From the NCBI RefSeq assembly GCF_030409605.1, contig NZ_JAUFQG010000006.1:992001-1056000 (forward strand): a stretch of DNA of 64,000 bases, read 5' to 3'. The stretch comes from Simiduia curdlanivorans. GTDB lineage: Bacteria; Pseudomonadota; Gammaproteobacteria; Pseudomonadales; Cellvibrionaceae. A model generated the notes under the pieces. The model was not told the DNA's origin, did no database searches, and saw only the letters and a program-made list of their open reading frames with translations. Shown here piece after piece: positions 9,719 through 19,094 of this stretch (position 1 is its first letter; every line of letters begins with the position of its first letter). Position numbers and translations under genes: made by a program.

Positions 9719-9898
9719 CTCGCTGAGTTGTTCCCCCCATCGCGCAGGCAAAGAAATGCCCGCGCGAGCACAGTAAAAGGAAAGGTGAGCGCGGCATAGG
9801 CGCGATGTTTTTCAATAACACGCTAGATATGCCATAGTAAAACCGCTGTCGAGCCTGCGACTTCAACCATTTGAACCAGCACGGAAAGGGAGATAGAC

Positions 9899-11413
9899 GT
9901 GAATCAACTGACCGGTTTGCTTTCAGTCATGGTGGCGAGGGATGCATCAGACCTCTATATCAATGCCGACGCCCCACCCACTATCAAGGTTCACGGTAGC
10001 TTTCATACGGTATCTGGCCCGAGCTTAGATGTAACGCAAACCCAAGAGTTGATTAGCTCGGTACTCACCGAAACGCAGACAGAACAGCTGTATCGAGATA
10101 AAGGTTTAGATTTTGGCCTGAGCTTTGACCACATCGGGCGCTTTCGCATTAACGTGTATTTTCAGCGCGGCACCATGGCCATGGTGGTGCGTTACATCAA
10201 AGATGCAATTCCAAGCATCACAGACCTAGGCCTACCGGACATATTGCACGATCTCGCCATGGAAGAGCGGGGCCTGTTTTTTGTGGTGGGCGCAACCGGA
10301 ACCGGCAAATCGACAACGCTAGCGGCGATGATCGACTATCGAAACGCCCATCGTCGCGGCCACATACTCACCATTGAAGACCCCATCGAGTTCACCCACC
10401 ACTATAAACAGTCGGTGGTAAGCCAGCGCGAAATTGGCACAGACACCCACAGCTATGCCGATGCCCTGCGCTTCGGCCTGCGGGAAGCACCCGATGTCAT
10501 TATGATCGGGGAAATTCGCGACACTGAAACGGCGCGGCAAGCGCTGCGCTACGCCGAAACCGGTCACCTCTGCCTGTCGACAATGCACGCCAACAACGCC
10601 AACCAAGCACTGGATCGCTTTTTAAATTTTTTCCCCGTGTCAGAGCAGTTTCGCATTCGCCAGGATTTGGCGCAGCACCTGCTCGGCATCATTAGTCAAC
10701 GGGTTGCCATTAACCCTGAAGGCGAACGCGTCACGCCGGTGGAAATGATGATGAACACGCCGTTTATCGCCGGCCTGATCGAAAAAGGCGAAACCGAAAA
10801 AATAAAAGAGGCCATGGGCTCCAGCGACAGCAAAGATTGCCAAACCTTCGACGACTCACTGTATCAACTGATCAGCGCCAACAAAATAACCAAAGCAGAG
10901 GGCATGCGCATCGCCGATTCGCGCATCAATTTAGCGTTGCGCTTTAAGATGGGCGACAGCAAGAATGACAATCAATATCTCACGCCGCAAAAACATTGGC
11001 TGTCAAAATCTGCCGACTTTACTAAATATAAACGCGTCGCCATTCTCGCCAATCAAGCCAGCCTAAAGCGCAGGCCCGACATGGAAGCCGTACTGACCGA
11101 AGCCATCAAGCAAGGGATAAAAGAGCGCGGCTATAACTTGGTGACCAGCAAACCAGACCTGCTGATAAAATATGCCTTTGGATTACACCATGAAAAAGCA
11201 TTGCGGCTACCCATAAATGAGCTGGAAGCGGACGAGACGGAGAGCTCTCACTTGGAGGGCGGCTTAGTCATCCAGGGTTACGATGGTAAAAGCGGCGAGA
11301 TCATCTGGCACTTAGCCGCTAAACGCGCCATGGGAAAACAATTACACAGCCAACAGGAGATCAATATTGAAATCGCCAACTTGATGGCCTCACTGCCTTT
11401 GGCGCGCAATTAA
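9899..11413 (+). CDS. PilU-like twitching motility ATPase with an extra C-terminal domain
   Basis: A GTG-started, 504-residue protein. Residues 1 to about 355 are a PilT/PilU hexameric retraction ATPase, with Walker A GATGTGKSTT (131-140), an Asp box region (TIEDPIEF), Walker B (IMIGEIRD) and a His box (HLCLSTMHANN). The LIEKGETEKIKEAM segment replaces the PilT AIRNLIRE motif, which points to PilU. PilU proteins usually end near residue 370-380. Here about 140 more residues follow (DFTKYKRVAI, KPDLLIKYAF, GEIIWHLAAKRA) and look like a DUF4136-type domain, which is normally found in lipoproteins. No pilus genes flank it. The fusion is in frame, with no sign of an error. Confidence 0.82.
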   Translation: MNQLTGLLSVMVARDASDLYINADAPPTIKVHGSFHTVSGPSLDVTQTQELISSVLTETQTEQLYRDKGLDFGLSFDHIGRFRINVYFQRGTMAMVVRYIKDAIPSITDLGLPDILHDLAMEERGLFFVVGATGTGKSTTLAAMIDYRNAHRRGHILTIEDPIEFTHHYKQSVVSQREIGTDTHSYADALRFGLREAPDVIMIGEIRDTETARQALRYAETGHLCLSTMHANNANQALDRFLNFFPVSEQFRIRQDLAQHLLGIISQRVAINPEGERVTPVEMMMNTPFIAGLIEKGETEKIKEAMGSSDSKDCQTFDDSLYQLISANKITKAEGMRIADSRINLALRFKMGDSKNDNQYLTPQKHWLSKSADFTKYKRVAILANQASLKRRPDMEAVLTEAIKQGIKERGYNLVTSKPDLLIKYAFGLHHEKALRLPINELEADETESSHLEGGLVIQGYDGKSGEIIWHLAAKRAMGKQLHSQQEINIEIANLMASLPLARN

Positions 11414-11435
11414 AAGCTCGCAAAACACACAGTGA

Positions 11436-11456
11436 GTCTTAGGTCTTGGGTCTTAG
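11436..11456. repeat. Three tandem heptamers (GTCTTAG type)
   Basis: Three consecutive 7-bp units, GTCTTAG, GTCTTGG and GTCTTAG, lie 22 bp after the stop of the PilU-like gene. The period matches the heptamer repeats at 6846-6925, 51378-51416 and 61857-61892. Confidence 0.6.
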
Positions 11457-11767
11457 GCCTTTGCGCACTCGCCTCATCCATTCACGCCCGACTTACAGCG
11501 CCAATCACAATTCGCAGCCAACTTTGCCACACTAAAGACTCACAAGCCTCTACCCCCGCATCATAGGCCAAGCCTTTGCCTAGCGAGTAGAAACCAGCAC
11601 AACCTATCAGATCAATTTAAAACCATAAACTTAAGAGCCCTATTAAAACCGGTACCTACTTTGTATTTTGTAGTCGACAGCCTGTGCTTATACATTGACA
11701 CTGTAAATTTTATAACCTTTTAATATCAATCACTTAAAACTGCTGCAGAAATATTTTAGCGGAAACA

Positions 11768-11791
11768 TAGTCAGACCACTTGATCAGACCA
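11768..11791 (+). promoter_or_regulatory. Paired FadR/GntR-type operator candidates upstream of the PL7 lyase
   Basis: Two adjacent 11-mers, TAGTCAGACCA (11768-11778) and TGATCAGACCA (11781-11791), lie 13 bp apart centre to centre and about 150 bp upstream of the lyase start. The general GntR/FadR-subfamily operator is TGGTC-N-GACCA, so each has one perfect and one nearly perfect half-site. The exact word TGATCAGACCA recurs at 25384-25394 before the TonB-dependent receptor. No GntR regulator gene is in the window. Confidence 0.5.
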
Positions 11792-11941
11792 TAGGGGTTC
11801 ATGGTATCTTGACCTTGACCTTGTTCACAAATTCGGGAATTCAGTAAATTAGTAGTCATGGCGAAAATATGTACAGCCATCTGACAAGTGCTTATACCTC
11901 TGACCCGCCCCTTAGCTAAAGCATGTTGAATAAAAGAAAGA

Positions 11942-13312
11942 ATGAATCGAACAGTTAAAAGACAAGCTCCCGCCCTCTTAGCCTTGGCGCTGGTAACCGG
12001 CTCCGCCATTGCTACCGCCTCGAATATTAAAAACGCAGGCTTTGAGGAGGCTTGGCAAGACTGGTCCAAGTCCACCGGCGAGTTGTCGATTTCCAATGAC
12101 GCGCGTACCGGCGCTCACTCGCTCAAGCTCAGCAGCCAAGGCGCCTTCGCGGCGCAAACCCTAAGCCTCGCGCCAAATACAAAGTACAGACTCAACGCCT
12201 ATTTATTGGGCGCGGGTACGCTGGGGGTAAAGTCCGACGGCCACATGTACTTCGATCAACCGAAAAAGCGGGTGAAAGAGTGGACGCAGTTAGAAGTCAT
12301 TTTCCAGTCTTCCGAAGTCGGCAGCGCCACGATTTTTGCCAGCTTTGCCGGCACAGAGGGGCGCTTTGACGACTTTAACCTAACCCCGATCGACGACATT
12401 AGCGCCTCTGTCAGCGCCAAAATTTTACCCAGCACCGCCGGTGGCACAGGCCTATCGCCAGATTTACCTCCAGGCAGGAATTTCGACCTGCTAGGTTGGT
12501 ACCTCAACACCCCAGGTGATGAAAATAACGACGGCATCTGCGATCGCTTCGACGAAGTGGACTTAGCCAAAGGCGCCACGGATGCTCGCTACTTTTATAC
12601 AGCCGCCGACGGCGGCATGGTGTTCAAGGCCACGGTCGCCGGCGCCAAAACCTCAAAAAACACCAAATTTACCCGCACCGAATTGCGCGAAATGCTACGC
12701 CGCGGCGATAAATCTATCAAAACCAAAGCAGACGGCGGCCCCAATAAAAACAACTGGGTGTTTTCATCGACCCCTACTCGTATTCATAAATTAGCTGGCG
12801 GTATCGATGGCCGAATGGAGGCGACACTGGCGGTAAACGCGGTCACCAGCACCGGCGATGCGGGCCAGGTAGGTCGCGTAATTATTGGCCAAATCCACGC
12901 CGATAAAGATGAGCCCGTGCGAATTTACTACCGCAAGCTACCAAACAATAATCGCGGCTCCATCTATTTCGCACACGAACGCTCGCGCGGACACGGCGAA
13001 GAACAATTTATCGAGCTTATTGGCAGCAAATCTAACTCTGCGCCAGATCCAGAGAACGGCTTCGCCCTGAACGAAAAGTTTTCCTATGTGATCGATGTAA
13101 AAGGCAACACGCTGTTAGTTGAAATCAGCCAAAACGGCAAAACGCTAGCCAGCAAAACCGTTGACATGACTCACAGTGGCTATGACGTCGCCAGCGATTA
13201 CATGTACTTCAAAGCGGGCGTGTACAACCAAAACAGCACCGGCAATCCAGACGATTTTGTCCAGGCAACTTTTTACCGATTGAACACATCACACACTGGC
13301 TACCAGCCATAA
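11942..13312 (+). CDS. Secreted PL7 alginate lyase with an N-terminal carbohydrate-binding module
   Basis: A 456-residue exported enzyme. A signal peptide (about residues 1-26, ending IATAS) is followed by a beta-sandwich module (about 28-150, NAGFEEAWQDWS to RFDDFNLTP) like CBM-type domains, then the PL7 jelly-roll catalytic domain. The three PL7 signatures are present: RTELREML (about 244-251), IIGQIH (about 314-319) and YFKAGVYNQN (about 421-430), which supply the catalytic Arg, Gln/His and Tyr. PL7 enzymes cleave alginate by beta-elimination; the QIH variant is often associated with guluronate-containing substrates. It heads a likely alginate locus with the PL6-like gene 66 bp downstream. 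Confidence 0.92.
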   Translation: MNRTVKRQAPALLALALVTGSAIATASNIKNAGFEEAWQDWSKSTGELSISNDARTGAHSLKLSSQGAFAAQTLSLAPNTKYRLNAYLLGAGTLGVKSDGHMYFDQPKKRVKEWTQLEVIFQSSEVGSATIFASFAGTEGRFDDFNLTPIDDISASVSAKILPSTAGGTGLSPDLPPGRNFDLLGWYLNTPGDENNDGICDRFDEVDLAKGATDARYFYTAADGGMVFKATVAGAKTSKNTKFTRTELREMLRRGDKSIKTKADGGPNKNNWVFSSTPTRIHKLAGGIDGRMEATLAVNAVTSTGDAGQVGRVIIGQIHADKDEPVRIYYRKLPNNNRGSIYFAHERSRGHGEEQFIELIGSKSNSAPDPENGFALNEKFSYVIDVKGNTLLVEISQNGKTLASKTVDMTHSGYDVASDYMYFKAGVYNQNSTGNPDDFVQATFYRLNTSHTGYQP

Positions 13313-13378
13313 CGAAGTCGCGCAGTATCACTTAACTAAAAAGCAACACCACGAGCAATAAAATAGAGGACAATAACA

Positions 13379-16354
13379 ATGTATAAGCAAACACTTTTAT
13401 CTCTCGCAATCACCGCGATGCTAGCGGGTTGTGGCGGTGGCGATAAAGCACCCAGCAACCAAAGTGGCATGGTTACCGTTACTGGCACCCCGAGCGTGGG
13501 GGCAACCTTAACGGCCACCGTGGAAGATCCGGATGGCGTGGTTGAATCGTCCATCATTTACGCTTGGTATGCCAATGGCGCACTGATCGCCGACGCGACA
13601 GGGCAAACCTACGTAGTTACCGCCAGCGACATTGGCAAGGAAATTACCGTTATTGTCGGCTACCAAGGCAACAATGGCGTACGCGAATCGCAAACCTCTG
13701 CACCGGTAGCGGAAATTCCCGTAACGGTAACCGTTGCAGCTACCTTTATTCACGGCTTGGTGACTGGCGGTGATTGTAGCGTTTTTGCAGTGACCGAGGC
13801 TGGCGCAAAAGGCGCAGAACTGGCATCGGCAACCACCGCAAACGGTGCTGTCTCCTTTGGTAACGTAGAACATGACGGCTACGGCTTAATCGAGTGCAGC
13901 GGCGGCACTTACGTCGACGAAGCCTCTGGCAGTACCTTAACTGCGCCCTTAACCCGCGCCGTGGTTGATATGAGTGAAGGCGGTGATTTCGTCGTGTCAC
14001 CCTTGACCGAAATGGCGGTGCAATTGGCTGAAGCCGATGCAGCCGGCTTAAGCTCGGCATTAACAACCTACAACGATTTAGTAGCGGAAAAGTTTGGCCT
14101 GGCCTCGATCGACATCACCACCGTACAGCCAACCAACCTGCAAACAACCGCTGCTGCAAATGATGCAGCCGGCAAATACGCCACCGTGATCGCGCTGATT
14201 TCTCAAGTGGACGAAAACGAAGCCGGTACTGCCGCAGATGTGGTTGATGACTTTGCCACTGATCTTTCTGATGGCGAACTTTCAAGCACGTCTATTCAGC
14301 TTCTCGCAGCCGCTGAAGCGGACTTACCAACATCATCAGTTTCTGCAAATCTTAATCAAGCAGCGCTTGATGCTATTTCTGTTGACGTTGGCATGACTAA
14401 CACACCCGGTACTGTAGCGATTCAAGGCTCTGCCAGTGTTGGTTCTACTTTAACGGGGGTTGTTACCGATGCTAACGGTTTCGGTACTGTTAGCTACCAG
14501 TGGTCGGCCAATGGCGTACCGATCGATTCTGCCATCGAGTCGGCGTTAATTCTTGATGGCTCGGTATTGGGCGATACGATTACGCTATCTGTGACCTATA
14601 CCGATAATTCAGGATTTAGCGAGCAAGCAACGTCTGCTGGGGTTGGACCAGTAACAACAGTTGCAACCAACACGCCTGGAGTAGCGGGGAGTATTACGGG
14701 TGTGCTGACTGTGGGCCAAGCTCTCAGTGTTGCAGTTCCCACCGATGCCAATGGTATTAGCGGCTCAGTCACCTATCAATGGCAAGCAAACGGTCAGGAT
14801 ATTGCCGATGCTAACGCTCAATCTTATATGCTATCGCCCGCAGAGGTAGGTGCAGCTATTTCGGTTTCAGCGTCCTATAGCGATGACGACGGCTTCGATG
14901 AAGAGGTTACCTCTACTGCTTCAGGCATCGTTTATAGCGCTCGCGTTAGCAACCAAGCTGAACTGGCCACTGCTGTGGCTGCTGCTGCCTCAGGTGATTT
15001 AATTGGCTTACAAGTAGGTAACTACACCGATATGGCCGCGCTTACCGTAGGTTCAGGAGTTACGCTGCAGGCAATAAGCGGGCAAGTGCCTGTTATTTCT
15101 GGAAACACCTGTATTGAGTTAGCATCAGAAGCAAAAATTGATGGCCTTACTTTCTCAGCCTTAAATACTGTTGCAGGCAGCAGCTGTGCGGGTAATGGTC
15201 CATCTTCAGTTTATATGAATGGTAATGGCGCGCAGTTAGTTAACAGCACCTTCACCGGCGAAGCGACAGCCGCAGCGAGTGGTAATCACTTCGTGTCGGT
15301 TAAAGGCTTCCAAGCATTGATTGAACGCAACAGCTTTGCTGCTAAAGACCAAGCCAAAGAGGGTTCTTTCATTTCTATTTACGCCAACAGTACGGCCAAT
15401 AGTAATGAAGGGCATACCATCCAATACAACATTTTCAAAGATTCAGTACCCGTGTCAGCTGGTTCTAACAACTCCTCTGGCTACGCCATTCAAGTTGGCC
15501 GCTCAACCGGTAGCGATGGTAAGGAAGACGGTTTAAACATAATTCAGTACAACCTGTTTAGTAACATTCTAACAGATCGCCGAATAATTAAAGTGCAGTC
15601 CACTGGCAATACGATTCACGGCAATACGATTCTTGGCTCCTCTGGCATGATTGCCTTTGAGGATGGTTATAACAATACCGCGTCCAGCAACATCATTATT
15701 TCCGACGGTGATGACACTGAGGATGGTGGTATTTCTTTTGCGCAACTCGGACATACTATTGTTGATAATTACATTAACAACCTCCGTACCACATCGAGTG
15801 ATCGCGCGGCCTTGCACATCAATGCTGATCCATTGAGCGGCAGTGGTAACGGCGCATTACTTGCGACAGCTGGGCTAGACTTCACCCTAACAGTTGCTCG
15901 CAATACGATAGTGAATGCACAACGTGCAATCCAGTTTAAGGACACAGATTGTGGATTGGGCGCAACAATACTGGATTTTGATAGTAACCTCGTTGCTAAC
16001 CAAACATCGGGTAACTCTATCAACGGCAATACCAATGGTTCAGGTCGCACAGTGGTTTACGATGAGCTATTCGTTACAGCAGGTTGCGCATTGGATGCCA
16101 CATCGGACTTTGATAACAACCATTTCTATTCACAGACGCTTGCACAAAGTACGTTTAACTTTAACGGCAAGCTAAATCTGGATGGCAACTTATTCGATGT
16201 GCAGGACGGTGCAACACTTACCGCACCAAATGCCAACAACATGGTGGAAGGTAGCGGCGTTGATGCCAATATTGGTGCAGACATTGATGCACTAACGTTC
16301 ATTACGTCAGACATGGTTGGTCCTGGCAGTACCTGGACAGCTACACAGCCTTAA
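13379..16354 (+). CDS. Lipoprotein with Ig-like repeats and a PL6-like beta-helix domain
   Basis: A 991-residue protein with a lipobox (ITAMLAGCGGG, Cys at about residue 18). It has three Ig/cadherin-like repeats of the form GTPSVGATLTATVEDPDG...YAWYANG (about residues 27-110, 340-420 and 435-520). From about 520 to the end it is a parallel beta-helix resembling PL6 alginate lyases and chondroitinase B (ARVSNQAELATAVAAAASGD, then N-x-F coils). At the catalytic coil the family usually has a K near SKS and an R in F-R-H-G; here the corresponding stretch is IIKVQSTGN and IAFEDG. The Arg/His pair thus seems replaced by Glu/Asp. It may be a divergent or non-catalytic PL6-type protein on the outer membrane. 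A strong terminator follows. Confidence 0.75.
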   Translation: MYKQTLLSLAITAMLAGCGGGDKAPSNQSGMVTVTGTPSVGATLTATVEDPDGVVESSIIYAWYANGALIADATGQTYVVTASDIGKEITVIVGYQGNNGVRESQTSAPVAEIPVTVTVAATFIHGLVTGGDCSVFAVTEAGAKGAELASATTANGAVSFGNVEHDGYGLIECSGGTYVDEASGSTLTAPLTRAVVDMSEGGDFVVSPLTEMAVQLAEADAAGLSSALTTYNDLVAEKFGLASIDITTVQPTNLQTTAAANDAAGKYATVIALISQVDENEAGTAADVVDDFATDLSDGELSSTSIQLLAAAEADLPTSSVSANLNQAALDAISVDVGMTNTPGTVAIQGSASVGSTLTGVVTDANGFGTVSYQWSANGVPIDSAIESALILDGSVLGDTITLSVTYTDNSGFSEQATSAGVGPVTTVATNTPGVAGSITGVLTVGQALSVAVPTDANGISGSVTYQWQANGQDIADANAQSYMLSPAEVGAAISVSASYSDDDGFDEEVTSTASGIVYSARVSNQAELATAVAAAASGDLIGLQVGNYTDMAALTVGSGVTLQAISGQVPVISGNTCIELASEAKIDGLTFSALNTVAGSSCAGNGPSSVYMNGNGAQLVNSTFTGEATAAASGNHFVSVKGFQALIERNSFAAKDQAKEGSFISIYANSTANSNEGHTIQYNIFKDSVPVSAGSNNSSGYAIQVGRSTGSDGKEDGLNIIQYNLFSNILTDRRIIKVQSTGNTIHGNTILGSSGMIAFEDGYNNTASSNIIISDGDDTEDGGISFAQLGHTIVDNYINNLRTTSSDRAALHINADPLSGSGNGALLATAGLDFTLTVARNTIVNAQRAIQFKDTDCGLGATILDFDSNLVANQTSGNSINGNTNGSGRTVVYDELFVTAGCALDATSDFDNNHFYSQTLAQSTFNFNGKLNLDGNLFDVQDGATLTAPNANNMVEGSGVDANIGADIDALTFITSDMVGPGSTWTATQP

Positions 16355-16374
16355 TCTGCTCGTTAGTAGATGAG

Positions 16375-16406
16375 AAGGCGCCCAATCTCATTGGGCGCCT
16401 TTTTTA
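16375..16406 (+). terminator. Rho-independent terminator after the PL6-like gene
   Basis: A perfect 11-bp stem (AAGGCGCCCAA, loop TCTCA, TTGGGCGCCTT) is followed by a T run, 20 bp after the stop codon. Confidence 0.9.
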
Positions 16407-16560
16407 TTGCCCTCTGTTCTAACCACTCCCTCTGTGTACTTTATTTCACCGGTAAATACCTATACCCTCCTTTTTGGGGCTTGGGCCTTTTTCGGCCAGC
16501 GGGCATACCTATCAATCACGCCTATCAATTTAGTAAAGTGAACCGGGGCCATCAGTACTC

Positions 16561-17325
16561 ATGCGGAAAAAAGCCGGGCGATATTCCCTTGGTTGGCCAT
16601 TTAGGATGGCACTACTTATTTTCGCCTCCACTTCCGCTCTGTCCAGCGAGCTAGAGCTCAATCAACTGCGCTATATCACCGAACATAGCCCGCCTTTTAA
16701 CTATGTCGAGGCAGGTCAACTTAAGGGCCCTGCGGTAGACTTATTATTGCTGGCAAGCCAAAAAGCCGGCAGCCCAGTGGCGCGTAAAGATATCTTGCTC
16801 CAACCTTGGGCTAGGGCTTACCGCAATGCGCTTGAAGGTCCAAATACGGTACTTTTCAACACTATTCGCACAGACGCGCGCGACAAACTCTTCAAATGGG
16901 CGGGGCCGACGGGATCGGAAAAATATGTACTGATTGCAGAGAAAGCGCGAAACATTGTTATTCGTACCCGTGCAGACCTAACCCAATATCGTCTAGGTGC
17001 GGTGCGAGATGATGCCGGTGAATCCTATTTACGCGAACTACACATACCGTCAAAAAATATTACCCTTGCAACAAATGTCAACAACCTCGGTAAAATGCTG
17101 AAAGCCGGCCGCATTGACATGTGGGCCTTCGGCGAAGATGGCTGGCGGCAGAGCCTTGAAGACTCCGCGATAAAGCCCGCCAACTATGAAGCGGTGTATA
17201 TGCTTAAAAAAAATGATTACTACTTTGCCTTCAGCCTCGATGTAGAAGATCGGCTGGTGCAACAAATGCAAGACGCCATTGATATGGTCAAGCGAGAACA
17301 GGCCAAAAAGTCTTTTACCAACTAA
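16561..17325 (+). CDS. Periplasmic solute-binding protein, family 3 type
   Basis: A 254-residue protein with a signal peptide (about residues 1-28; the start may be internal at MALLIFASTSALSS) and a two-lobe type II periplasmic-binding fold. Visible are the early RYITEHSPPFNYVEAGQLKGPAVDLL segment, which matches SBP_bac_3 proteins, and a C-terminal FAFSLDVEDRLVQQMQDAID helix. No ABC permease or ATPase is nearby. Such orphan proteins can be sensors or scavenging receptors for amino acids or other small molecules. The ligand cannot be inferred. Confidence 0.75.
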   Translation: MRKKAGRYSLGWPFRMALLIFASTSALSSELELNQLRYITEHSPPFNYVEAGQLKGPAVDLLLLASQKAGSPVARKDILLQPWARAYRNALEGPNTVLFNTIRTDARDKLFKWAGPTGSEKYVLIAEKARNIVIRTRADLTQYRLGAVRDDAGESYLRELHIPSKNITLATNVNNLGKMLKAGRIDMWAFGEDGWRQSLEDSAIKPANYEAVYMLKKNDYYFAFSLDVEDRLVQQMQDAIDMVKREQAKKSFTN

Positions 17326-17483
17326 GCTTCTAGGCCACTTATTGCAGTGTGAACGCCCAGCCGAAGCGTTTTCCGATCCAAAAAGTCCTCACGCCAGAAA
17401 CGTTAGCGTTTAATGTCTTTTATCCGCCTTAGAAAATAAAAAATTACATTTTTTCTAATTTCTAGACGACTTCTCCCAAAGCA

Positions 17484-18659
17484 TTAATTCTCCAACGAAA
17501 ATGTCAACCCAGCGTGAGCTTCCAATCGCTCTATCAATCGTTCTCCAAGAGCCGATGCCGGTGTCCAAAGGCCGCCCGGCACGGACGCCGGATTTTTTAG
17601 CAGTGCAATAGCACATTCACTGATCATCTTACTGGTGGAGCCATAGCCAGGATCTTTATCGCCTTTCACGCAGGCTTTTAGCACCTGACCTTCCTCGCCG
17701 CGGCCGACAAAGAGCAGGTCATAAAAGCCAGTCTCCCGCTCTTCTTTAGTGGGTCCTTCACCAGGTTGCATGGGACTTTTAGCCATGGATTTATCTGCCG
17801 CAACGGCTTTAGCCGTCATCTCGCCCTTTTCACCTGGGCCAGTCAATAACATCTCATCGTAAACAAAATTTTCACCATAGCGATGAGCCAATAACAAATT
17901 CGAGCGATGAATATTTTTGGTATTAATTGTCGCCATCACAAAGGGCGCCGACCAGCTGTTTAAATCCGGCTCAAATATTGGCGCCATACCCGTGGGCTGT
18001 TCTGGGCCAATGAATCTTTCTGTTAGCGCAAAGGGGTCGGTTAACACCTTGACCAACTCCGGCTTCTGCGCCGCCGCTTTCATTGTCAATCGAAAACTTT
18101 CTAGCGTGCCGCCCGAGAATGTTCCCTTCATGGCGCGCACCCTTCCCTTCACTCGAGCCAAGGGCTTACCCCACTTTTTCAGTGCTGCCAACTGCAGAAA
18201 TAAAACGCCAAGATCAAAGGGCACAGAGTCGAAACCACAGGAAAATACAATGCGCGCACCGCTCGCCTTGGCTGCGGCGCCATATTGGGCAATCATCTCG
18301 TGCATCCACGCCGGCTCGCCACATAAATCGACGTAATCAGTTCCCACCTCACAACAGAGCCCAACCAGCTCCGAACCATACTTTTGATAGGGCCCCACCG
18401 TAGTTAGGATCACTTGCGTTTGCGCCACTAAAGATTTTACTGATTCAACATTGCCAGCATCTGCCACAACCAAAGGTATGCCTTTAGGAATACCCATTTC
18501 ATCTCTTACCTGCTCTAGCTTTGCTCGGCTACGGCCAGCCATAGCCCATTTAACATCACCATTCACGCCGTAGCGCTGATTTAAATACTCACACACGAGG
18601 CGACCGGTATAACCGGTTGCACCGTATACCACCAAACCAAATTCGCGTTTTCCTGTCAT
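17484..18659 (-). CDS. Saccharopine dehydrogenase-like oxidoreductase
   Basis: A 391-residue protein with an N-terminal Rossmann fold (VVYGATGYTGRLVCEYL, about residues 10-26), then AMAGRSRAKLEQV, LTTVGPYQKYGSELVGLC and CGFDSVPFDLGV. Together these match the saccharopine dehydrogenase-like/trans-acting enoyl reductase family, which acts on lipid or polyketide intermediates in some bacteria. There is no lysine pathway gene nearby, so true saccharopine dehydrogenase activity is unlikely. It is monocistronic, and its substrate is unknown. Confidence 0.82.
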   Translation of the reverse strand: MTGKREFGLVVYGATGYTGRLVCEYLNQRYGVNGDVKWAMAGRSRAKLEQVRDEMGIPKGIPLVVADAGNVESVKSLVAQTQVILTTVGPYQKYGSELVGLCCEVGTDYVDLCGEPAWMHEMIAQYGAAAKASGARIVFSCGFDSVPFDLGVLFLQLAALKKWGKPLARVKGRVRAMKGTFSGGTLESFRLTMKAAAQKPELVKVLTDPFALTERFIGPEQPTGMAPIFEPDLNSWSAPFVMATINTKNIHRSNLLLAHRYGENFVYDEMLLTGPGEKGEMTAKAVAADKSMAKSPMQPGEGPTKEERETGFYDLLFVGRGEEGQVLKACVKGDKDPGYGSTSKMISECAIALLKNPASVPGGLWTPASALGERLIERLEAHAGLTFSLEN

Positions 18660-19094
18660 ACAGTCACCTACTATTTAAAATGTTAATGTTATAAATGAGT
18701 TAACCAAAAAACCCGATTCTTCTATCAACAGACAAGGTCAAATAAAGTAGCTAGGGTAAAAACAATTTATGCATCATCGCATAGGCCAAAACCAATAAGA
18801 AATAATGAAATAAAATGGGCTGTTATCAATCTACGTGATAGTTAATCATTCTAGGGCGGCCCACTACTGGCGCTTGAGCAAGCGTACCAATCTGTATCGA
18901 GGCTACGCGCCTGAAATACAAAATAAAGCCCATTTTGTGATTTGGTAGGTAGGCGGAACGAGCACCTGAGCACATCTCCTATCATTGCTCAAAAAAAACA
19001 CACTCACGCCTTAAGTTCATAATTACCATATCGATCTACTTTTAACGTTTTGGGTCAATCTAGATTAACGCCCCATTTCAGATAAGGATTTACT
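18660..19094. other. 435-bp divergent intergenic region with a spaced inverted repeat
   Basis: The region separates two divergent genes, so it should hold both promoters. The one clear structure is a pair of 10-bp arms, AAAATGGGCT (18812-18821) and AGCCCATTTT (18927-18936), enclosing about 105 bp with a small GCGCTTGAGCAAGCG hairpin. It could be a miniature element or a structured leader. No gene is seen. Confidence 0.45.

Larger units (their letters stand above)
11414..11941. other. 528-bp intergenic region upstream of the PL7 lyase
   Basis: The region contains a short GTCTTAG/GTCTTGG heptamer repeat (11436-11456), a TTGACA hexamer at 11695-11700 in AT-rich sequence, and a pair of operator-like words at 11768-11791. 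No convincing gene is present; a minus-strand open frame that runs into the lyase gene is a shadow. Confidence 0.6.

Noticed and set aside
11734..12096. Minus-strand open frame of 120 codons upstream of the PL7 gene
   Set aside because: It overlaps the lyase signal-peptide region antisense and covers the operator words; composition is unlike a protein.
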